From Lottia gigantea (lineage: Eukaryota > Mollusca > Gastropoda > Lottiidae): 64,000 bases of DNA. The translations under genes and the position numbers were made by a program. Position 1 is the first letter of the stretch. Each line of letters opens with the position of its first letter. Below, piece after piece: positions 53,801 to 64,000 of this stretch. The DNA lies in the NCBI RefSeq assembly GCF_000327385.1, contig NW_008707463.1, forward strand, positions 37,592 through 101,591, given 5' to 3'. The notes under the pieces were generated by a model. The model saw nothing but the letters and a program-made list of their open reading frames with translations. It ran no database searches and had not been told where the DNA came from.

Positions 53801-56800
53801 CGATCACAGTCACTGTGGTCAATTTGTAGAGCACACAAAAAACCGAAGTTATAAATTTACATCTAAATCAAATGCAGCCATCCCTGTTGTATCAAAATCA
53901 AAGAAATGTTATCAAATCGCAACCCCAAAAGCTTTTTCTGTCCAATATATCTTCAGCCAAATAATGAAATAACACGTTTTATCTCAATCATTCCCCATTG
54001 TCTATCAAAAAACCAACTTTCAAACAAAAACAAGAGTCTAATGAGTACCTCTTGAACTTCTTTGTCTGTTTTTATCTCTGTTTTCATACCTTTCTTCTCG
54101 TATATCATCGTGAATAAAAAGCCAAAGTAGTTAGGCGGATAAGACACAAGATAAAGTCATCTTAGAAATAAATAAATTCGTCTTGTTAAACGTTACGTCT
54201 TCACTTTAAATGTTAATCTAGTCTGTGTTATGTCTCAACTTTGCAAAAGTATTATGAGGTAAACGTAACTAGTTTTTCACTTTCTGTATGTGAAAAAATT
54301 GATGTTGAATTTGAGACGGTAAAAAACCCCTAAACCAAATTGCTAAATGTTAGTTGTAAAAAGTTTAAAGGCACAAGAGACAGTTACCTTGTTCTCACCA
54401 CTAGACTCCAATAATGGAACGTTAACCCCTATTTACAAACCCTGCTGTCCTGACGAGGGTTGTGTATCTGAAACACACATGGACAGTTTGGGATGAACTC
54501 TATCACAAAGTTGGGTAGAACTTTCCTTAAAGTTTCCCTGCAAACCTAATCCACATATACGATCCGTCTGGCAGGGGTAAGATCTGATAACATGTATTCG
54601 GACCAGCTCAATCTTAACGGTTGGCGTAACGTTAACGCAATCTTTAGGCATCATTTAACGTTTTTCAGCCAAAACGAACCCCAGCACCTGTTTTTAATTA
54701 ATAACTATCAAATTTCAACTTTATCTAAGATAAAATCGCCAGCTTAGTCAAGCTTTAAATGCAATTCTGGGATACTTTCAATTTCAACCCACCCCGAAGC
54801 AATTAATTTAACTTTAACTAAATCTCTTAACATTTAAGATAGAGAGATAAGATCTAAGGCTGATTTCCTCGCCGCTCATTCGGTGCTAGTTGTATGTTTG
54901 TGCTGTACGCTTTTTTGACTGTTTTGGTTTGATTTTTGTCGAGGAGTTACATTCTGGATAGCAGTGAATAAGTTGTATAGTTTAACTTACTTTTGACTTC
55001 TATCTGAACTTGAAGGTTCTCAGAAGCTTGGAATTAAATTACCCTGGAAGACTTAAGTTTTAATCTTTGAAAATTACAGACTTTGGAAGTCTGTTTTCAT
55101 AGGCATCGCGTCAGTCAATTAAGAATTTCAATTTAATCTTGCTATTAGAGATTGTTATCTTTGCCTTTTCTGGAATAAGATCACCTAATTAAAGATTGCA
55201 GTGTAAACATAGAAAATTATAGATGACATGATAAGCAGGAATTTTGGAGGTTGACCTTTGCCTTGACATGAACGTTTTAGCTGCGTTCGATTACATAGTT
55301 GAACAGTTACACAAAGTTGGCAATGTGGTTCTGATTAGCCGAAGTGGTATTAAGTGTGTTATTTGCCTCGTTAAAGATCGTGATAATTGCCTGATATGCT
55401 CATTAGTCATATATACCTCTCGTTTGATGGACGTTTCAACGTTATTAAATCTTATGGATGCATAAGTTTCGAATCGTCCCACCTGCTGGTCTGAATTAGT
55501 TACGAAACGACCTTCATCGTTTTATGACACGGTTACATGTGAAGCGAATTATAGTAATGTTTTTGATGCTTGAAATTTTATGTGAAAAAACTTTTATTTT
55601 TCTTGAAAAATTAGTCTTTCACTTGACTTCATAAATTCTCCGTCTTTAAATGAACTGGGTTTTACGTCCTACTGTTCTGGACATTATTTGGGCGTGTATG
55701 CCTTCTTTAAATGAATGGGGTTTTACGTCCTACTGTTCTGGACATTATTTGGGCGTGTATGCCTTCTTTAAATGAACTGGGTTTTACGTCCTACTGTTCT
55801 GGACATTATTTGGGCGTGTATGCCTTCTTTAAATGAACTGGGTTTTACGTCCTACTGTTCTGGACATTATTTGGGCGTGCATGCCTTCTTTAAAGTTATT
55901 TTATAAAGATCTGATAGTTTGACATAAAATATTAATGATGTGTTTAAGAGGAGAATTAAAAGCTAATAATATCAGATTTATAGCAAACAAGAATATAGTG
56001 TTACATTTCTCACGTTTTGTAGAAATCAGATTATCAGAGTAGATTAATTAGCTACATGATGGGAGAATGTGGGGGATGATGTAACCAGCAAGTTGGTTAG
56101 TGTCGAGATACTCGATAGCTTTAGGTTTAGGTTTAAAGTCTTGGGGTCAAGGGTGGGGTTGGCTGATACTGAGCGATGCTGAAATAGGTAGGGTGCAAGG
56201 ATGATGTAATCAGCTAGTTATTGATGCTTGTGGTGTTGTTCTGCTTGTAGATTTATAAATGCATAATATTGTCCAGCTTGTATTTGTGTAACACATGGCA
56301 TGAGGAAGAAATCAAGAAATTACACGCGTCTCGTCATTGTGGTATATGTCACTATTAATTTTTTCTCATGTGCCATATTTGTGTCGGGTGTGTATGGAAT
56401 AGAAAACTCTCTTATATTAGTCAACAGACAGAACAGCATAATAATCATATTAATGTCACTGTGTCTCAAGATTTTGATAATCAAATCAGACGAAACACTG
56501 CCCCCTAATTCTAGCTCTGTGACCACTACCAAAATTATGTCTGGACTGATTTAACCAATGAAAGTAGTATAGAAAGTTTAGGGGTTTAGACTGGATGTGA
56601 ATTTTTAAATTTGTGGAGATGTGATTGTGATATATATATTAAAAACTGGAAATCCAACTTTGTGAAGATGGGTTTCAAAATTTTTCCAAACCCCAGAATC
56701 TCATCACTCACACCTCTATATATGATATAATAGACTAACAGCCGGTCGCGAGGAATTCCTATTTATCTTGTTAACCATTATGTCGAAACGAACATATGAC

Positions 56801-59800
56801 CGGAGGGGGGTGGCTGTAATCGAAATTTCAAATTATATCAATCTTGTCGAAACTCATGTCAAAACGTTGATGATACGTCTGCATTTTTAGCTAATGAAAT
56901 TTAAATGGACATTTATCTTGTAAAATTTCGTGTAAAATTGTAAAAACTTTGGCCTGACGTTGACGGTTCAGTTATTTTGCTAATGATGTGACCCTTCATG
57001 GGGATGGATATATATTAATACACGTCAAGTGTCATATTGGGGCTAATGGAATATGCAGATGTAAGTTACAAGCATTTCGAATGTTATTTTCATTCGTATA
57101 CATAATGGACATAGTGGACCCTACATTACGTGGGCAATGAATGAAATTTTTACCGATTCCAAAAAAATTAGACATTGTAGACTTGAGAACATTTTATCAA
57201 ATAACAAGCCTAATTTTGTACGGAACATACCCTAAAAAAAATTAACAAAACGAAATATTCAATACAGAATTTTGATTATATAAACAGTTTGCGTACTTTC
57301 CTTTGATTTTGCACCTTTCTTTAAACTAAAAAATATAACAGAAAACAAAAAAACTCACGAAAATGAAAATTATTCATGTAGAAATTCCAACCTTAAATTA
57401 AAAATTTGACACATTAATCAGTGTAATTGAAAGTAATTTCTGAGTAATTATAGAAAGATCATGTTTCAATTGTCCTTACGCAAACTCTAGATAGACGTTA
57501 CGTAACGTGATGGGATGTTACGTTCAGATGTTTGTGACAGACGGTCCGTTACGTCCCGACAGTTTAGTTGCTAAATTTAGCGAAATAATTTGATATGCTT
57601 GTGTAAGTGATTTTAAGCAGCCAGCTGGTCAAATGATTTTGGAAACTTTGATGTTTAATGAAGAGTTTGGATTTAAAATGTCTATCAGTAAATGAGTACC
57701 TCATTCAACGTACAACTGGCGTTTTCCAGTACAAATTACTCTTTAAAAAGTACATGTATTACAGAAGGTAATAATAATGGAAGACTGTGTGATCTATAGG
57801 ATTAAGGAATATAAGGAAACCTCGTCCTGTATAACATGTCAATATGTGTAGACTGATTATACAGCCCAAATCGTCTATATGATATGCCGTAGCAGTCTAT
57901 TAATATTTATAAACTAATGCTATGTAGTTGATTGTCCTAAATTGTAAAATTGTGGTCAATGAATATAACATTAAATTATGTGTAGTTATTCAAAATGTAC
58001 CACACGTGAAGAAAAAGAGCTTTTTTGATAGAATTTTTAAAATATGACGCTTTTTGACAAGTTAATTAGATAAAAAGGGACACCTGAATCCGATGCAGCG
58101 TCGGTTTGATTTGTATAGGTAATCTTGTGGGCCTGATTTACGTGTACATCACGTATTGTCCAGACTGGTCAGTCAGTTCGGACACCGTCTGGCCACTGTG
58201 TTGATTATAGGTCATTGTCAAACCCCCGCTGTTATAATGATTAGTTACAGTCATTAGGATGCATGGCCAGGTGACCGCGTTGATTACCCTGCGTTATAAT
58301 GGTTGTACTATTGCCAGTCAATGTTGTGTATCGGTGTATATCATATTAAGGGGCCAGTGAAATACGGAAAGCTTCCGTCTCAATATTGTTAGAGGAAATG
58401 TCATGCTAGCAGATAGATAAATAGCAAAAACATATTTGTTTTGAACTTGGCCCATAACTGATGTGCTGTAATGTCTATAGGAAGTTTTGTTTTTCAACCT
58501 TAAAGTCCTTAAATAGATTCAGCATTCATTTTTGGTATAAGCGGCTTCATCAGCTAGATTTCCTGATGAATTTCATAATTGTAAAAAGCAATACACTGTT
58601 TCAATTTTTGTGAGAAATGTCTATTAAAAGAAGAAAAATCCTTTCTAAAATAAAGTACCATAATTTTATGCTTCTAAAAGTTTTCACCATTAAAACGTCT
58701 CTGGCTTCCCAATTATTCTTTAGACAGCCGAAGACCTTGAGTCTTAATAGATGCCATCAAACCAATGGTCAATTAATACTCTGTGGAATATGGAAGTTCA
58801 AGATTAAATGGCGGTCACCTCTTGCTCTGATCAGCTGTCATTAAATATGGCCAACATATTACTAATTATTTTCATTTAATTATGATTATTTTAATATTCA
58901 GTTCGACCATTTTGCTACCTTATTAATAATTCCAGGACAAAATTGACCATGACCTATTTTCCGGGCCACTGGACACCGCCCACATGGCGTAAATTACCAA
59001 TATATCCAACTCGCATCACTGGCTTCAAGCTGACGTCTTCGATTTTTTCTCTAATTCGACTTATTATAAATCCATTATAAAGTTTTTCTTGACTAATATT
59101 TACTCTAGTGGACACAGTGAAAAGATGTCATGGCAAGACGGTTGTTTATCCGATTAGCCACAGCAGTTACTGGTTTCATTTACAATTCTTGGTTTATTTC
59201 AACATTTCTTCTTCATCATTAAGACCCTTTATCAGTCCTTATCTATCATTGGTTTTATTACCATACATAATAGTAGTATGGGACAATTCATGTACTATAA
59301 TTTATGCAATACAAATTACTATTATTACATAGACTCAGTGAAATATATTGATACTTGTATGTATGAAACAAGATCAAAGAGGAAATTGATTTGAATGGAA
59401 GCTTAACATCATACATTATTGAATTCAACATTAAAACCGACACACCTAAAAGAAAATTCTAGGGTAATATAAATATCTTGCAATTCAACACACCCTTGTC
59501 ATTTTCCTATTGAGCTGGCATGAGTTTATTCAAAGTAGCATGGACTGGAGGTAAAATCACAGATATTGCATTTTACACGCGGTGACATTCTACTGATTAG
59601 ACTGACATGCGGCAAAATTCTAAGTCTAAACAAAACACTTGTCCTCGACGACTACATTCATGACCTCTAAAACCTGCGGATGCACCTTCGTTTGTTGACT
59701 TGAGTTCTTGGTATTTTCCGCTGGGGAAATTCTTACGATTCTCGTCAAACGGTGAGTGTAAAACACCTCATTGCTCTGGAGTATTCAGTTAACGAATATC

Positions 59801-62800
59801 ATTATGCTTGAGATGAAGAGGTAAGGTCTTAGTACACAGCCCTGTCTTATACCCTCTTCCAAACAGTCTTATTCTGTAATTTATAATTAATAATCTGTCA
59901 TGTAATTTATTCTTATACGTATGTGTCGATAAGGACATTTCGGGCTAGACCACACCAACCCCTCGTCACCTATTGATCCAGACATCTTCAATAAAACAAA
60001 TACCTTGAACGCTATGTTGTATTGTCTGTTTAAACTTGGCAAATACTGTTTAATTCTTGATCTTGAAGTCGAAGAGTCATTTTACTTGGGTTGGCAGCTT
60101 AACTACTGTTATGTGCATTATTTGTTTTATGAAAAGCCAAACGACTATTCTCGGGAGCACTTGCCGTAGAATCAAAATTTACCTTACTTTTAGGAGGATC
60201 CAAGCCTACTAGAGGACAATCTAACTAGCTATTGCACTCACACTAAAAACACTGTTCCAACTAGCGTCAGAGGGCAGTATGGACGTGGGTGAATATTGTC
60301 TCTGATATTCCGAGGTCAAGTAGGTCGAGTCACGAATGAAGTTGTCTATTGTTTTCCTCGCCCACAACAAGAGGCAATTTAATCTATGTTTGTCAAACCT
60401 CTTCGACACGACTGTATGAATAATGATGTGATTTAGAGGAGGTATACAATTGTTGAAAATGATCAGATCTATACTTTGGGTGGATTGAAATAAATCCTCG
60501 ATGCCAAAAATTATGGATTAATAGAAATGGTTTGTTCCACTCTTTTATTTGAAACTAATTGTACTATCTTCTAATACTCATGACCTCTAGGATATTGCCC
60601 AATATACCTTCTGATAGTTGATAAGGGATATAAATATAATTTTCCAAAAAATAAGATGAAAGGGGGTTGGATTCATTCGTCTGCTAATCTGGACTTTCAA
60701 CTTCAAATTCCCAAAGGAACAATTTTGGTGCCACAGTTCTAATAGTCACATATAAGTAAGATTTCGTTTCTCGCTCTGAATCCCTCTGAGCCCATGGCTA
60801 TATGGTTATGGTATAAAGTATATGGCATATAAAATGGAAATAAAATGGTATATGGCCCCATAATAACTTGTCTGCTGATAACAAATTAAAGCACTAAATC
60901 CACCTTATTTACATTCTGAACCTTAAATAATTCTGTTATCACCACGACTGTAAACACACTATGTGTCAAATTATTGACTTAACATCTATTTTATGAGTTT
61001 TAATTGAATTTAAGGCGATTTTGATAAACTTTTCAAACACTTGGAGTTCACTGTGTAATAAATTTACATTTTGAATTGTACACTTAGTATTCAAGAACAA
61101 TGGACTAGAGCGCATCTCTACTTTCATTTTAACTGTGGAGGGTGTCGCTTGATATAGGTGATGCTGACTCATCTGGACACCTCATGTCACTCTGCGTTTG
61201 AGGTTTGGCAATAAGACATGTCTTCGGGTGTTATAGAAGATACTCTCCCATAGAAGCACTGGCCGATGTAATGATTTTCTGGGAGTCTATATTCTTAATA
61301 TTGTTAATTTGCTATATTTATATCCTTTAGTTTATAAGCCAAGTTGAGCACTAGTGTCTAAGTGGTCGCTTTTCTCTAATTTTGGTCGAATAAGGGAAAA
61401 TTCACTAGAGAATAGATTGATTCCTGTCACTATATATTTTTATCTTTCTATTTCAGTCGACGAACCTCCATAGAAATACCAACATCTCGAGTAACAGTTT
61501 AAATTCTTTAAAAGATTCCACAGATACTAGCGATAGAAAGAGTTTAGATAATATTAAAGCAATGCAGATTCATCAGGTTTTACTGGAAAACTATAAACAA
61601 ATACAGGTAAGCACTTCCGGCAGTCCAGCTGATATTTCCCCTCCCTCCCCATTTACTTCAACGTGTCTCTTTAAATGCCAAAACACTTAATGTTTTTGCC
61701 ATTTTCATTGGCCTGTATAGCACCAGTGTTTTGGTTTAATTGATCTATTTAAATATCTGGTCCGACGAGACGGATAGTTGAATATGGCATGACGGAGGTT
61801 TTGGTAGAATTACGGTCACAGATACTGGCATGGAATGGAAAGCGCTTCCTTATCACCAAATATAACATTCTTATCAACAACAAAAAAACATTCTCAAGTA
61901 TCTGAAATACAAGAACAGTAATGTTTCCATTTAATTTAAGATTAAAGATTATTTCGTTTCATTATATACATCAATTTCAAAAATAAACAACCAATGATGT
62001 AGATTGAACTAAATTATAAGCCTTGCTTGAAATATACAGATGCAATTTGTACTTTATAGTGGTGCTTAAATGCAGTTCGTGACGCAATAATTTAGTTAAT
62101 AAACAACTTTGATTTATTCAAAACTCTTAAATCAACACGCTCATTGTTATAGAAAACGAAACATTGATAAATAAAGAAACGTTTTTGTGTGTGTTTTGAA
62201 AATCTCTTCGTGCTTGAATAATAACTGACGACAAAAAGGATATATTTTTTTATTTTTGTGTGTGACGTCTCCTATTTTTTAATTATAATACAAATCTTCT
62301 GACTGCAAATCGGGATTTGATCTAAAAGCACTGTAAAAAGATCATTTTGTTAAAAATCGAGTCATATTTTATGAGTCACACCCTGTCAGGGCTTTTCACG
62401 TCGCTGATTGAGTTGAAAGATATTTTACACGCTGCATGAATAGGTCACGTTAAAGATCGACGCCGCCATTGTTTCTACCACTTTCCGTTTTCCTATAAAG
62501 TTTGTATGTTTTGTACGCTTATTAATTTGGGTGTAACTAATTCGCTAGAAATTGTATTCGTTTAAAAGAAAATTCGATTTAACCATTCAAAACGTTGATT
62601 TTCCGCTAAGATAGCTATCTATGAACATTTTCTGGTTTTGAGTCAGGGTTTTCAATCAAACTTACCAATCGATATCTTTATGTTTAAGATATGATTTATA
62701 GGTAGGGTTTAAAGTGAATGAGTCTGTCTAGTGACTAACTATTTTGTTTCGCCTTTATATTATTGTTGATAGATCTACGCTTATAATGAAATAAACTCAA

Positions 62801-63812
62801 GTTTTACGTTGTACTGTTTTAGATGTCGGTATATCGAAAATGAATTCAAGTTTTATTGGGCTACTGTGGGCGAGCTTTACATTTGATGACAAAGTTGAAA
62901 TTCTTTGATAATAAAGTACTAAAATACATCTGAAAGTCGTAAATGGAGTATGTAATTATAAAAATTATAGTTTTCTTGTAATAATTTTTATAATGATTCG
63001 TTACAGGGAGTTGTTCAGACGCCGCGAAGAGATCATGTGATTGATGACGTCAACAGTGACGCGTCATTAGAGACGACAACTAGTGACAGTGGAAGAGGCG
63101 GGAGCGAAGAAGACGTCCACAGTCAAAATGGTAAGCATGGTTTTCAGTAAAGACAATGCCTAATGTTTCAAATGAAACTGAATTGGAATATAAATGATCT
63201 GTTCCTTCGGGTAGACAAAAACCTGACACCATAGTTAAGTCTGGTATGACCCAGATAAGTTGGGTTTCAGATGCTAGGCCTACAACAGTCAACAGGGAAA
63301 GTCTTGCACAACGTAATCATTATACACAACGCAACCTAAAGTTTGTAAAATCATATAATATACGTTTTTAAAAAAACTACCAAATGAATGAACGAAGTCT
63401 TACCGCCTAAATCTAAATGCAAATCTAATTCAACGTGATTGTATTGTAAGCGAAGGGTTGAAAACATCGTCTCCACACTATCTGAGTGGGAAAAATTATA
63501 AAATTTTATAACAGTATTAAATATATCTGCAAACAATAGAACTAAAAAAGGAAACCTAACTATTGTTTGATAGTAGAATATAAAAGTAAAACAAAGGAAT
63601 TAAAGTGTCGATTGATAATAAAATACGAAAATAGCTTTTAGTCTCGATCGATAACAATTGTAGATAAAAGGCAGCGAGACAAGTTTGAAGTGTAAATTAA
63701 CAATCGATAGAAATACATATTAATAATTATATTAATAATATTCATCAACATGAAATATCAGTAAAACTCTATTCAAACATCTGTTTTCCTATCTTTAGCT
63801 GGAACTGAATGA
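50823..63812 (+). CDS. Protocadherin-like adhesion receptor, seven cadherin repeats
   Basis: Single-pass cell-surface adhesion protein. Four coding exons with matching phases: 50823-53471, 61457-61606, 63007-63130, 63799-63812; 978 aa. Signal peptide 1-23. Cadherin repeats lie at about 24-142, 143-251, 256-358, 360-465, 468-569, 573-675 and 680-772, all in one exon, as is usual for protocadherins. Linkers carry DVNDN, DVNDN, DENDN, DINDE and DENDN, but the third reads DVINS, so calcium binding at the EC3-EC4 joint is probably weakened. Transmembrane helix about 790-813, then RRRDRKK. The small exons encode the tail: SLNSLKDSTDTSDRKSLDN, then TTTSDSGRGGSEEDVHSQN, matching the conserved delta-type protocadherin DSGRG(G)SE motif, then AGTE and stop. 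About thirteen N-glycosylation sequons. The exon 1 frame also reads 24 codons into intron 1 before a stop (53546), a possible shorter isoform. The 3'UTR continues to the window end. Confidence 0.93.
53472..61456. other. Large protocadherin intron
   Basis: About 8 kb separating the ectodomain exon from the cytoplasmic exons. It holds the 61-bp tandem array at 55644-55887 and otherwise AT-rich DNA in which I see no gene, RNA or well-bounded mobile element. Short open frames are featureless. Confidence 0.6.
55644..55887 (-). repeat. 61-bp tandem array derived from a SINE tail (4 copies)
   Basis: Four almost identical 61-bp units, each containing GGTTTTACGTCCTACTGTTC and TGGACATTATTTGGGCGTG. The first half of the unit is the minus-strand form of the SINE tail seen at 19.6 kb (GTTTTACGTCCTACTTTTCT, then GCATCATGTGGGC). 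Copies start at 55644, 55705, 55766 and 55827. Lies inside the protocadherin intron. Confidence 0.93.
62795..62830 (-). repeat. SINE 3'-tail fragment
   Basis: ATAAACTCAAGTTTTACGTT, then GTACTGTTTTAGATGTCGG, a diverged minus-strand tail of the family. It lies in the intron before protocadherin exon 3. Confidence 0.4.
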
Positions 63813-64000
63813 TCCGAGTAGATCAAAGTTTCCCACCTTACCCACACTATAGAGTAGTGTCCAGACACATCACAAACTCAAGTTCCACAGTTGTTGTTCA
63901 CCCCTTGCATTACAGGCACCAAAAAGACTGAACAAGACCTTACATAGTAATTTGTAATTGCTCAAATCGGATATATTGTACCCAGTGGCGGAGCCAAAAC
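63813..64000 (+). other. Presumed protocadherin 3'UTR
   Basis: Sequence after the stop codon at 63810-63812. No AATAAA is present before the window ends, so the transcript probably continues beyond it. Confidence 0.4.

Noticed and set aside
55644-55887. CRISPR-like regular array
   Set aside because: The 61-bp units are identical throughout with no variable spacers, and the setting is an intron of an animal gene.
62380-62470. SINE fragment near GGTCACGTTAAAGATCGA
   Set aside because: It resembles the body word GTGCACGTTAAAGATCC of the SINE family, but nothing on either side continues the match, so it was left out.

Overview
The window looks like AT-rich nuclear DNA of an invertebrate metazoan, most likely a mollusc (gastropod-like). 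The reasons are small exons in long introns with GT..AG borders, metazoan gene families, a short internal TTAGGG array, several tRNA-headed SINE-like repeats, miniature DNA transposons, and a recurring AAGGGAG(A/G)TAACTC motif that, from memory, is common in molluscan DNA. The species cannot be fixed from the sequence alone. No virus-like element, CRISPR array or operon was seen.

Five protein-coding genes can be assembled exon by exon with consistent phases. (1) 3718-8624, minus: a PR/SET-domain protein with six C2H2 zinc fingers (PRDM family), eight coding exons, 534 aa. (2) 22752-29590, plus: a 12-TM major-facilitator protein of the monocarboxylate transporter (SLC16) type with an unusual ~270-residue hydrophilic N-terminus, five exons, 701 aa. 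(3) 32623-34406, plus: a small secreted protein with a beta-rich, Cys-containing domain and a C-terminal coiled coil, four exons, 209 aa. (4) 37311-40381, plus: a METTL27-like SAM-dependent methyltransferase, five exons, 236 aa. (5) 50823-63812, plus: a seven-cadherin-repeat protocadherin with one large 2.65-kb exon and three small cytoplasmic exons, 978 aa. The genes are unrelated in function; this is ordinary eukaryotic gene order, not a cluster.

The rest is intergenic or intronic and repeat-rich. 8.6-22.7 kb is a gene desert holding a 1.4-kb minisatellite (18-bp, then 26-bp units), SINE copies, a foldback and diverged duplicated blocks. 29.6-32.6 kb holds a TTAA-flanked MITE. 34.4-36.6 kb holds a dispersed repeat and a G-run tract. 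40.4-49.9 kb holds an interstitial telomere array, an hAT-type MITE, a 173-bp local duplication and two compact hairpins. The 8-kb protocadherin intron holds a 61-bp tandem array built from a SINE tail. One short 3'-tail motif, GTAGGACGTAAAACTCCATT with variants, recurs about a dozen times and ties many of these repeats together.

The observations most worth a second look are three compact hairpins (43.6 kb, 27.8 kb inside a transporter intron, 47.0 kb), the three-frame-open minisatellite, the SINE-tail satellite, and microsatellites abutting splice acceptors in two genes. No clearly new multi-gene system was found.
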